Of a DNA stretch of 64,000 nucleotides, positions 8,161 through 15,231 are shown piece by piece. A program made the translations under genes and the position numbers. The first letter of the stretch is position 1. Each line of letters begins with the position of its first letter. Under the pieces are notes generated by a model that was not told where the DNA came from, ran no database searches, and saw only the letters and a program-made list of their open reading frames with translations. Source of the stretch: Paenibacillus sp. FSL R10-2782 (lineage in GTDB: Bacteria; Bacillota; Bacilli; Paenibacillales; Paenibacillaceae); NCBI RefSeq assembly GCF_038592985.1, contig NZ_CP151951.1:1603001-1667000 (forward strand), given 5' to 3'.

Positions 8161-8293
8161 GTTTACATAAGCTAGTTTATCAGCTAAAGAGACAGTAAAA
8201 AATACGACCTATTTTAAACACATTTTCAACGTTGGGGAACGGGCGAAATGTAATGTTTACAGGCTTTTCAAAGTCTTATTTAGCTATGTTTAA

Positions 8294-8355
8294 ATAGTAT
8301 ACTATTGGATACTTGTTGTCAATATATCAGCCGATAAATTAGCTTAAACTATAAT
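8294..8355 (+). promoter_or_regulatory. second operator-like palindrome and TATAAT before the Cro-like gene
   Basis: A perfect 12-bp palindrome ATAGTATACTAT (8294-8305) is followed by a third TGGATA (8306-8311) and a TATAAT (8350-8355) without a clear -35. The rest of 8161-8377 is untranslated leader. Confidence 0.4.
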
Positions 8356-8377
8356 TCAACAAAAGGAGGAGCGCACA

Positions 8378-8575
8378 ATGCCGCATTATACAGAGTTTGG
8401 AGCCGAAGCGCGGAAGATCATGTTTCAACGAAACATTAAGTTGAAGGATATCGCTGGCGAGCTTGGTGTTTCAGTTACGTACGTATCTGAGATTTTCAAA
8501 GGTACGCGTGAAGGAAAGAAACAGAAGCCCATGATCGCTAAGCTGTTGGGTATGGAGAGCGAGGTGACTCAATGA
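8378..8575 (+). CDS. Cro-like XRE-family regulator
   Basis: 65 residues that are almost only a helix-turn-helix (IKLKDIAGELGVSVTYVSEIFKG). It is the first gene of the rightward early operon, follows AAAAGGAGGA, and overlaps the next gene by ATGA. Position and size fit a Cro counterpart of the divergent CI-like repressor. Confidence 0.8.
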   Translation: MPHYTEFGAEARKIMFQRNIKLKDIAGELGVSVTYVSEIFKGTREGKKQKPMIAKLLGMESEVTQ

Positions 8576-9240
8576 GCAAGCTTGTCCTGAATCCTGATTG
8601 TGGCCTTTATGAACGCAAAGGCAGAGCGTATTGCAGTAGTCGTCAGATGGCTGAAGAATTTGAACGTCGCCACGACCATGTGCTTCGGATGATTGATGAT
8701 TTGACTGCCCCCACAAGTGGGGTGAGTGCTGAATTCATCACCCTCAATTTTGAGGCGAGTAAGTACAAAGATGCTTCTGGTAAGCAAAACAGAGAAATTC
8801 TGATGACCAAAGATGGTTTTGTTCTTGTGTCGATGGAGATTAAAGGCGCAAAGGCTCGAAAATTCAAAGAAGCCTACATTCGACGATTCAATCAAATGGA
8901 ATCATTTATCAAATCATTGCAGGCGGCGAAGCTCGAACACCCAGCTTTTACGGACGCTATCATGAATGCCCATGAAGAGCCAAAGCATTACCATTTCAGC
9001 AATGAGGCTGACATGATCAACCGAGTTGTACTCGGTATGAGCGCAAAGCAGTTCCGAGAAGCAAACGGCATTACAAAAGGCGAGTCAATCAGACGTTACC
9101 TCACGACCGAGCAGATACAGGCTGTCGAAACGCTCCAGCGGGTAGATATTGGATTGATCGTTGCGATACCTGACTTTCAGCAACGCAAAGAGATCCTTAC
9201 TGGCTATTACGAAAAGATCAAGCTTAAGAAAATTGCTTAG
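8572..9240 (+). CDS. Rha-family phage regulatory protein
   Basis: 222 residues. The N-terminal part (about 5-105) has the pRha pattern: SSRQMAEEFERRHDHVLR, ITLNFEASKYKDASGKQNRE, LMTKDGFVLVSMEIKGAKA and the RRFNQME helix. The C-terminal half is a separate helical domain. Rha proteins of lambdoid phages interfere with growth in IHF-deficient hosts; the mechanism is unknown. Here it is coupled to the Cro-like gene and probably acts early. Confidence 0.85.
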   Translation: MSKLVLNPDCGLYERKGRAYCSSRQMAEEFERRHDHVLRMIDDLTAPTSGVSAEFITLNFEASKYKDASGKQNREILMTKDGFVLVSMEIKGAKARKFKEAYIRRFNQMESFIKSLQAAKLEHPAFTDAIMNAHEEPKHYHFSNEADMINRVVLGMSAKQFREANGITKGESIRRYLTTEQIQAVETLQRVDIGLIVAIPDFQQRKEILTGYYEKIKLKKIA

Positions 9241-9307
9241 AAATACAAGCATATTTCGGTATGGACAATAGATTTGCATCAGTTAACAACGAAATAAGGT
9301 GATGATT

Positions 9308-9595
9308 ATGCCATCAACAGCAGGATTTATCGAAGCGCTTCGGGTGGAAATCAAACAGGAACTGAGAGATGAGATCCTGGCGGAGCTTAAACCGGACATC
9401 GAACGCCTCTTATACGCAAATGTATTTGATTTTGCTGAGGCGTGCAGGTATCTAAAAGTTTCGGATTCGACGTTACGGCGCATGGTCAAAGACGGCGAGA
9501 TTCCTTTCATTCGAAACCGAACGTTAATTCACTTTCGCCAGATTGCACTAGATAAATGGTTGGAAGATAAGGAACAGTGTACTGGAATGTTGTAA
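9308..9595 (+). CDS. helix-turn-helix protein, excisionase-like
   Basis: 95 residues. A coiled N-terminal half (residues 5-40, EALRVEIKQELRDEILAEL) precedes a MerR/Xis-type domain: FDFAEACRYLKVSDSTLRRMVKDGEIPFIRNR. Candidates are excisionase or a DNA-binding regulator. The ATG at 9308 follows AAGGTGAT by 4-5 bp; earlier in-frame starts at 9299 and 9302 are too close to that site. Confidence 0.7.
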   Translation: MPSTAGFIEALRVEIKQELRDEILAELKPDIERLLYANVFDFAEACRYLKVSDSTLRRMVKDGEIPFIRNRTLIHFRQIALDKWLEDKEQCTGML

Positions 9596-9710
9596 CAACG
9601 TACTGTAAAGAATCGCTATGAATTTTAAGTAGTAAAAATCCTCACTATTTGTTCAATAGTGCTTCCTTGGACAATTGAATGTGAACAGAGGAAGAAAGGA
9701 ACTACGAATC

Positions 9711-9881
9711 GTGACCAAACAATCTAAAGAAATCATGGACTACTGCGCTGATCCAAAGTGTCAGGCAGCCATATACTTCGGTCAGAAGGTAGTGAAGCGG
9801 GGCAAAGAATGGTTCTGTTGTTACTCCTGTCTGTGCAACTCTATTGGAGCCGTAACGATAGTCGCGAAAGGAGATGAATAA
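9711..9881 (+). CDS. small cysteine-rich (zinc-finger-like) phage protein
   Basis: 56 residues with CADPKC near the N-terminus and CCYSCLC 23 residues later, enough to bind zinc. The GTG start follows AGAAAGGA by 10 bp; the frame also runs upstream to a TTG at 9675 without a ribosome site. A 7-bp hairpin (CACTATT/AATAGTG, 9643-9661) lies in the leader. Function unknown; similar small fingers occur in early regions of Bacillales phages. Confidence 0.6.
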   Translation: MTKQSKEIMDYCADPKCQAAIYFGQKVVKRGKEWFCCYSCLCNSIGAVTIVAKGDE

Positions 9882-9882
9882 C

Positions 9883-10068
9883 TTGCCATTACAAACATCC
9901 CGGCACTATGCCAGCGTGTGCGCCTTTTACTTGGACTGCGAAGCGCGGGCACGTCGTAAAAGACGTTTTAGCAATATTAAGCATTACCGTAAGCAGTACA
10001 AAAAGTACCGTGGCCTTCTGTACAAAGCGGTATACGAAAAGAACCCAACAGGGGTAGGAGCCTGTTAG
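9883..10068 (+). CDS. small basic phage protein, unknown
   Basis: 61 residues, strongly basic (ARARRKRRFSNIKHYRKQYKKYR), probably helical and able to bind nucleic acid. The TTG start is favoured because AAAGGAG ends 9 bp before it; the in-frame ATG at 9874 directly abuts that site. A hairpin GAACC..ACAGG / CCTGT..GGTTC (10041-10072) spans the stop codon and may separate it from the AbrB-like gene. Confidence 0.55.
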   Translation: MPLQTSRHYASVCAFYLDCEARARRKRRFSNIKHYRKQYKKYRGLLYKAVYEKNPTGVGAC

Positions 10069-10127
10069 GTTCAGCAACAAAAAAATTGATTGGCCTCATT
10101 ATAACATGGGGCCGGAAGGATGGACAA

Positions 10128-10424
10128 ATGAAAAATACAGGAATAGTTCGTAACCTTGATTCGCTCGGTCGTATTGTGATCCCTATGGAGCTGCGTAAGA
10201 CGCTGAAAATGGACGAGCATCAGCCTATCGAAATCTTTGTGAATGATTCTCAAATCATTCTTCAAAAGTATGCCCCTGGTTGTTCTCTCTGTGGCTTTAC
10301 AGATAGAAAGCTTGTCCAACTCTATCCGGACAAGCTGGTATGTATCGGTTGTGTGGATCTTATCACGAGTAATCAGGACCACTTCCATAACTCTGCTTTG
10401 CCAGCAACAGATTTCGGACTTTAA
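10128..10424 (+). CDS. AbrB/SpoVT-type transcription regulator with a cysteine knuckle
   Basis: 98 residues. The N-terminal 50 match the AbrB swapped-hairpin DNA-binding domain (GIVRNLDSLGRIVIPMELRKTL, then EIFVNDSQIILQKY). The C-terminal part has CSLCGF and CIGC, a likely zinc knuckle in place of the AbrB multimerisation region. The ATG follows GGAAGGATGG. Host AbrB-type proteins control transition-state genes, so the phage copy may compete for host targets or regulate phage genes. It lies just upstream of a phage sigma factor. Confidence 0.85.
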   Translation: MKNTGIVRNLDSLGRIVIPMELRKTLKMDEHQPIEIFVNDSQIILQKYAPGCSLCGFTDRKLVQLYPDKLVCIGCVDLITSNQDHFHNSALPATDFGL

Positions 10425-10438
10425 TTTCAGGATAGTAG

Positions 10439-11512
10439 ATGACGTCCAACTATAACCCCCACCTGGGGGAACGGGATGCGGTCATTCAGAAGAATATGGG
10501 GCTAGTTTATTCTATCGCTAATAAATTCAGATCGAGTGTAAATCAGAGTATTGGCTTTGATGATTTGGTTTCTGAGGGCACAATGGGGCTGCTTAAAGCT
10601 TTTGAATCTTATAATCCCTCTAAGGTAGAGGGAGGAATTAAATTTTCTACGTATGCTTACCGCCTGATTAAATGGAGTATTATGCAGTTCATTCGCAATA
10701 AAGGAAGCTGCGTTAAGGTTCCTCCTTCTATTCTAAATACGATTAGCGCGTTGAACAAATTGAACCTTGTTGATACTTCCCTAGAACTAATATCTGAGCA
10801 GACTGGTTGCACGATAGCACACGCCAATAGGGTAACTCAACATGTCAATAGCTTCGGTGTGACTTCCTTGGATCAGCCTATAGGTGATAGTGATGAATCG
10901 ACTTCACGAATTGATATGTTGGCAAGCGAAGCCGACTTTACCACTGTAAATGTGGAAGAATTCATTAATTCATTTGATAGTCGTGAACAGCTTTTAATTC
11001 GTCGGCGCATGGATGGCGCGACACTTCAAACCATCGCTACTGAAATTGGTATATCGAAACCCTATGCTTCTCAGCTCATGACTCGGATCGGTGAGCGTTT
11101 AAAAAAATACATGGAAAAGGGTGAGGGTGTGGCTGTATCAAGAAATGATGTTCGTCTGTCCATATTGGATGGTGTTGAGTGGTTCAGCAATATAGCTACC
11201 AGTAGTCCTTCTATTGGGATTAATAGTGCTGGTTTTTCAATAAATGGTCCCGCAGCAAAGGTGATGGGACTTTCTGCCGGAGATTATGTGCAGGTCGGTT
11301 TCAATGATAAAAAGGCTCTTCTCATTTTTAAGAAAGCAAAGTCGGGTATTCTGCTCTCCAAGACCGTTGGGAAAAGCGGCAGCATTAGTGTAAATCGTAA
11401 GCGCTTGGGATTTTGGTTAGAAAGTAAAGACATTGTTCACAAGCGATACGAGCCGCAAGTAGTTGAAGGTGAAGGGATCTATTACATCCAACTGGAACGG
11501 ACCAAAAAATGA
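10439..11512 (+). CDS. sigma-70 family factor with an extra C-terminal domain
   Basis: 357 residues. Region 2 (about 14-90) has the core-binding and -10 helices (FDDLVSEGTMGLLKAFESYNP, FSTYAYRLIKWSIMQFIR); region 3 is about 95-140; region 4 (180-225) has a helix-turn-helix (LQTIATEIGISKPYASQLMTRI). About 130 residues follow (230-357) that sigma factors normally lack: FSINGPAAKVMGLSAGDYVQV and GSISVNRKRLGFWL resemble two AbrB-like beta hairpins. It probably redirects RNA polymerase to phage or sporulation-type promoters. The extra domain could bind DNA or be inhibitory; not established. Confidence 0.85.
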   Translation: MTSNYNPHLGERDAVIQKNMGLVYSIANKFRSSVNQSIGFDDLVSEGTMGLLKAFESYNPSKVEGGIKFSTYAYRLIKWSIMQFIRNKGSCVKVPPSILNTISALNKLNLVDTSLELISEQTGCTIAHANRVTQHVNSFGVTSLDQPIGDSDESTSRIDMLASEADFTTVNVEEFINSFDSREQLLIRRRMDGATLQTIATEIGISKPYASQLMTRIGERLKKYMEKGEGVAVSRNDVRLSILDGVEWFSNIATSSPSIGINSAGFSINGPAAKVMGLSAGDYVQVGFNDKKALLIFKKAKSGILLSKTVGKSGSISVNRKRLGFWLESKDIVHKRYEPQVVEGEGIYYIQLERTKK

Positions 11513-11688
11513 GGGACCCCTATTTTGACGATATTCCTTGGGAGTTTGTCACTGACGATTCCGGTACCGTAGTCGGTACTGTATATACGTTACTTTCAAG
11601 TCCTGATCCAAGGAGGGTTAAGCCGACATGGAACACTGGTTCTACATTACACCAGACGAATATGAAGAAGCTGCAAAAATCGGAATAA
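11509..11688 (+). CDS. possible small coupled protein
   Basis: 59 codons, starting in an ATGA overlap with the sigma gene and ending 60 bp inside the next gene in another frame. The product (MRDPYFDDIPWEFVTDDSGT...) is acidic at the N-terminus and basic at the end. No family recognised. The coupled start supports translation; the long overlap speaks against it. Confidence 0.4.
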   Translation: MRDPYFDDIPWEFVTDDSGTVVGTVYTLLSSPDPRRVKPTWNTGSTLHQTNMKKLQKSE

Positions 11689-12152
11689 AGCCTGCCATGC
11701 TGGACCGTCGTGTACGGGAACAGGGTTGGCCGAAGGATCGGGCCATGACCACACCACCAAGAAAGCTTACGGATCGGAAGAGCTGGAAAGCTGAAGCTGA
11801 ACGAAATGGGATTAGCTACGACACTTTCATGTCCCGTGTGAACCGGGGCTGGTCAATGGAGAAAGCAGCCACTAAGCCATTACCAACAGCGGAAGAAAGA
11901 CGGCAACAGGCGTTACATGCGTCTGAACAAATTCGAGTATATCCCAAAACATATGTCCAACTTGCAGAGAAAAATGACATTCCTTATCCTACTTTCTTTC
12001 ATCGGGTTAAATACTGCGGTTGGGATATGGAGCGGGCCGCAACGGAGCCATTATGGACAAGAGAGCAGATAGGCCGACTTGGGGCTCAGAGACTGCGTGA
12101 GCGTGAGGGCGATTGGGCAGCGCAAATTTTCGGGAAGCAGGGGAGCAGATGA
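11628..12152 (+). CDS. phage protein with three helix-turn-helix-like repeats
   Basis: 174 residues. A motif of about 30 residues occurs three times: AAKIGIKPAMLDRRVREQGW, AERNGISYDTFMSRVNRGW and AEKNDIPYPTFFHRVKYCGW, each followed by a short helix ending RAMTTPP, KAATKPL or RAATEPL. Each unit looks like a small helix-turn-helix, so the protein may bind repeated DNA sites. It follows AAGGAGGG with good spacing. No named family is known to me. Confidence 0.7.
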   Translation: MEHWFYITPDEYEEAAKIGIKPAMLDRRVREQGWPKDRAMTTPPRKLTDRKSWKAEAERNGISYDTFMSRVNRGWSMEKAATKPLPTAEERRQQALHASEQIRVYPKTYVQLAEKNDIPYPTFFHRVKYCGWDMERAATEPLWTREQIGRLGAQRLREREGDWAAQIFGKQGSR

Positions 12153-12523
12153 GTAGAAAATTGATTGTCTCTAAATCACAGGCCGAAGCACTTGCTGCAA
12201 TCATTTCTAACCAAGAGCAATTTGAAGCTATACAAGCTCATATGAGGACAGACGGATTAGGCTGGTCTCGGCTTGATCGGGCCGCTCTTAACGGTATGAA
12301 TATTGAAAACCTTATTGGTGCCTTAGTGTTCGGTTACGAAGTTGAAAAGACACCTGAAGAAAAACTGCTTTACATGTATGAAAATCCTCTGATCAGGTAC
12401 GCTGCTACAAATTCACTTACAACTGCGGCATACAAGCAGGGGATTGCGGACGCACTTAATGCAGTCGGCAAAGTAATTGAAGGAATTAATGCCATAACAG
12501 CAATCCCAGCCAAATGGAATTGA
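12149..12523 (+). CDS. hypothetical phage early protein
   Basis: 124 residues, mixed helical, with no recognised motif. It begins in an ATGA overlap with the preceding gene and has a GGGGAG site, which decides against the longer frame opening at 12113. The C-terminal half (YAATNSLTTAAYKQGIADALNAVGKVIEGI) is a helical hairpin, as in many small phage DNA-metabolism proteins. Confidence 0.6.
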   Translation: MSRKLIVSKSQAEALAAIISNQEQFEAIQAHMRTDGLGWSRLDRAALNGMNIENLIGALVFGYEVEKTPEEKLLYMYENPLIRYAATNSLTTAAYKQGIADALNAVGKVIEGINAITAIPAKWN

Positions 12524-12534
12524 TGTTATGGCAT
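12489..12534 (+). terminator. hairpin at the end of the preceding gene
   Basis: ATGCCATAAC / GTTATGGCAT, a 10-bp perfect inverted repeat across the stop codon with a 26-nt loop and no T tract. It could be a partial terminator or an RNA-stabilising structure. Confidence 0.35.
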
Positions 12535-12615
12535 AGCTGAAAAAAATCAGTATAAAGCCATTCCTTACCTTTACAACAAAATAAACCATTTATACACATT
12601 AGGAGGACTTATATT

Positions 12616-13104
12616 ATGCAAAATCTTATTCCGATTCAAATTACACTTCAAGCTGCTAATGCTTCCGACATCAAACATCTGGTGCATGATCTAGCTGGCA
12701 CCATGTCTGGCCTGCCGAATACGGCTGTCCCTGCTGAGACAACGGTATCTACGGTTCAGCCTGCAACGCCATTCCAGCAATCGGCTCCAACTGCTGTACC
12801 AACAGCACCACCTACTCAGCAACAGCCCTACGACCAGCAACCGCATTATGGCCATCAGCCACAATACGGACAAGTACCAACACAACAACCGCCAACCGTG
12901 CCTATGGGTACCGTTCCTACATCAACGCCAGCTTATACTTTGGATCAACTAGGCGTAGCTGCACAGCCCGTCATGGACGCTGGAAAAGGTCCTGAGCTGG
13001 TCGGATGGCTTCAGCAACACGGGGCAGGAGGCCTTACTCAGCTTAACCCTAGCCTTTACGGGGAGTTTGCCACATTCCTGCGTAGCCTTGGGGGCCGTGT
13101 CTAA
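12616..13104 (+). CDS. phage protein with proline/glutamine-rich linker
   Basis: 162 residues. A short N-terminal domain (1-30) is joined by a disordered P/Q/T-rich stretch (about 35-105, with repeated QQP and YGQ) to a helical C-terminal domain (YTLDQLGVAAQPVMDAG to FLRSLGGRV). The linker resembles the tail of the DUF2815 protein two genes on. The ATG follows AGGAGGACTTATATT. The stop overlaps the next start (TAATG). It may be an accessory of the recombination/ssDNA module; function unknown. Confidence 0.65.
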   Translation: MQNLIPIQITLQAANASDIKHLVHDLAGTMSGLPNTAVPAETTVSTVQPATPFQQSAPTAVPTAPPTQQQPYDQQPHYGHQPQYGQVPTQQPPTVPMGTVPTSTPAYTLDQLGVAAQPVMDAGKGPELVGWLQQHGAGGLTQLNPSLYGEFATFLRSLGGRV

Positions 13105-14285
13105 TGACAGAGATTGCACATGCACAGAGGGCTCATGCCCTGCTGTCTGCCAGCGGGGCCCACCGTTGGTTGCACTGCACACCAAGCGCCAAGCTTGAGG
13201 CTACACTGCCCGATACCACAAGTGCAGCCGCTAGAATTGGCACGCTTGCTCATGAGATTGCGGAGCTGAAGCTACAAAAGGTGTTCAGTGGGTTACCAAC
13301 ACGGAAATACAACGCCGAACTGAAGAAGATGCAGAAGCATGAGCTGTATGAGTCGATTATGGATGAGCACACGAATGCCTATGTGGAGTACATCCAGTCA
13401 ATTGTGCATGCATTCCCTTCCCCGCCCTTCGTGGCCATCGAGCGGAAGGTGGATCTGACGGACTTTGTCCCTGAAAGCTTTGGAACTTCGGACTGTATCA
13501 TTATCGGCAGCGGAAAGCTGCATGTCATCGACTACAAGAACGGCCAGGGCGTGCCCGTTCCGGCTTTTGATAATCCACAAATGAAACTGTACGCGCTGGG
13601 TGCGCTCAAAGCATTTAGCTTGCTGTTCCCGATCCAAGAGGTACACGTTGCTATTGTGCAGCCGAAAGTGTGGGATCAGCCTTCGGAGTGGTCACTGCCT
13701 GTAGCGGATCTGCTGGCCTGGGGAGAGTCTATCAAGCCTATAGCGCAGGCAGCTTTTAGCGGTGAGGGTGAATATGCTCCAGGTGATCACTGCGGATTCT
13801 GCCGGGCAAAAGGAACTTGCAGAGCGCGCGTTGAGAAGTTGCTCGAAGCTGGGAGTAAAGCTCCGATGAAACCGCCATTGATTAGTTGGGAGGAAGCAGG
13901 GGAGGTACTCAGGAAAGCCGAGGGAATTGTGAGCTGGTATTCCGAACTCAAGAAACTGGCTCTGGCTGAAGCTCTAAAAGGCGGAAGTGTACCTGGCTGG
14001 AAGGCCGTAGAGGGCAGAGGCCGCCGTGACTATACGGATCTTGATGCGGCATTTGCCTATCTGAAGGAGAAGGGCATTGATGAAGCTATCCTGTACGAGC
14101 GACGACCACTGACGCCACCTCAATTGGAGAATGCTTTGACGAAAAAGGTTTACAAGGAACTGCTTGCCGAGTCAGGACACGTCATTACACGATCAGGCGC
14201 ACCGACACTGGCTACCGAATCAGACAAGCGCCCAGCGGTCACGAATCAAGTGAAACCCGAAGACGTGTTCGGCAAGGAGGATTGA
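13104..14285 (+). CDS. DUF2800 protein, PD-(D/E)XK-type nuclease
   Basis: 393 residues. The nuclease core is visible as GTLAHEIAEL, SFGTSDCIIIGSGKLHVIDYK (Asp...Asp-x-Lys) and the helix MKLYALGAL; a cysteine cluster (CGFCRAKGTCRARVEKL, residues about 232-248) resembles the iron-sulphur cluster of AddB/Cas4 nucleases. In Bacillales phages this gene sits beside a DUF2815 protein and a PolA-type polymerase, so it probably processes ends during replication or recombination. Confidence 0.85.
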   Translation: MTEIAHAQRAHALLSASGAHRWLHCTPSAKLEATLPDTTSAAARIGTLAHEIAELKLQKVFSGLPTRKYNAELKKMQKHELYESIMDEHTNAYVEYIQSIVHAFPSPPFVAIERKVDLTDFVPESFGTSDCIIIGSGKLHVIDYKNGQGVPVPAFDNPQMKLYALGALKAFSLLFPIQEVHVAIVQPKVWDQPSEWSLPVADLLAWGESIKPIAQAAFSGEGEYAPGDHCGFCRAKGTCRARVEKLLEAGSKAPMKPPLISWEEAGEVLRKAEGIVSWYSELKKLALAEALKGGSVPGWKAVEGRGRRDYTDLDAAFAYLKEKGIDEAILYERRPLTPPQLENALTKKVYKELLAESGHVITRSGAPTLATESDKRPAVTNQVKPEDVFGKED

Positions 14286-14288
14286 TCC

Positions 14289-15179
14289 GTGAGTGATTTA
14301 TTAGCGGATATGCTTGACGATCTGCTCTCAAAATGGGAGCCCGAGGATTATTCTGAACAATTTAATCAAAGGGGATATGACTATATGACAACCGAAACAG
14401 CAGTAACTACAGGTGAAGTAAGACTGAGCTTTGTGAATTTGTTTACGCCGCGTGCGAACCAGCCGGGGCAGGAGCCTAAATACAGCACGACTATTCTTAT
14501 TCCAAAATCAGATGTAGCCACAATGCAACGAATCAATGCAGCAATTGAAGCGGCTACACAGAAGGGTGTGGCCGGGGTATGGGCCGGTGCTCGACCAGCG
14601 CAGCCGCGAACACCCATTCATGATGGTGATGGAGCGCGTCCTAACGGCGAGGCCTTTGGCCCGGAATGCCGTGGTCATTGGGTACTTACGGCCAGTAGTA
14701 AGCAACAACAGGCTGTGGTGGCTGCGGACATGAGCCCGATCATTGACCAAACTCGTGTATATTCTGGTGTCTATGGCCGCGTGAACATCAACTTCTTCGC
14801 CTACAGCAATAGCGGTAATAAGGGAATTGGTGCAGGTCTTGGGCCTGTTCAGATTTTGCGTGACGGTGATCCACTGGGCGGCAGAATCTCCGCAGAACAA
14901 GCCTTTGGTGGCAATGGAGGGGGCGTAGGATTTGCCCCTGCTCCTGCACCTCAAGGCTGGGAACAGGCTGCCCCACCACAACAAGGTTATGGCCAGCAAC
15001 CCCAAGCTCCGCAGCAAGGTTATGGACAAGCACAGCAACCGTATGGACAAGCACCCCAGCAGCCTCAGTATGGGCAGCAGCCGCAACAAGGCTATCAACA
15101 ACCTCCAGCGCAACCGCCGCAGCAAAATATTGACCCGATCACAGGCAAGCCTCTTGGTGGCAGTGTGTGGGGGATTTGA
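14289..15179 (+). CDS. DUF2815 protein, probable ssDNA-binding protein
   Basis: 296 residues from a GTG that follows AAGGAGG. The DUF2815 core begins about residue 38 (TTGEVRLSFVNLFTP) and spans about 160 residues, followed by a disordered tail of YGQ/QQP repeats (about 215-285). An in-frame ATG at 14385 (Met33) has its own site (AAAGGGGA, 9 bp) and coincides with the usual family start, so two products 32 residues apart are possible. Probably coats single-stranded DNA for the phage polymerase. Confidence 0.8.
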   Translation: MSDLLADMLDDLLSKWEPEDYSEQFNQRGYDYMTTETAVTTGEVRLSFVNLFTPRANQPGQEPKYSTTILIPKSDVATMQRINAAIEAATQKGVAGVWAGARPAQPRTPIHDGDGARPNGEAFGPECRGHWVLTASSKQQQAVVAADMSPIIDQTRVYSGVYGRVNINFFAYSNSGNKGIGAGLGPVQILRDGDPLGGRISAEQAFGGNGGGVGFAPAPAPQGWEQAAPPQQGYGQQPQAPQQGYGQAQQPYGQAPQQPQYGQQPQQGYQQPPAQPPQQNIDPITGKPLGGSVWGI

Positions 15180-15187
15180 TCCAGCAT

Positions 15188-15213
15188 AGGGGCTCTTCGG
15201 AGCCCCTTATCTT
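15188..15213 (+). terminator. hairpin between ssDNA-binding and polymerase genes
   Basis: AGGGGCTC-TTCG-GAGCCCCT followed by TATCTTT. A stable tetraloop stem with a weak T tail; perhaps an attenuator between early genes. Confidence 0.55.
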
Positions 15214-15231
15214 TACCCGAAAGGAGAAGCT

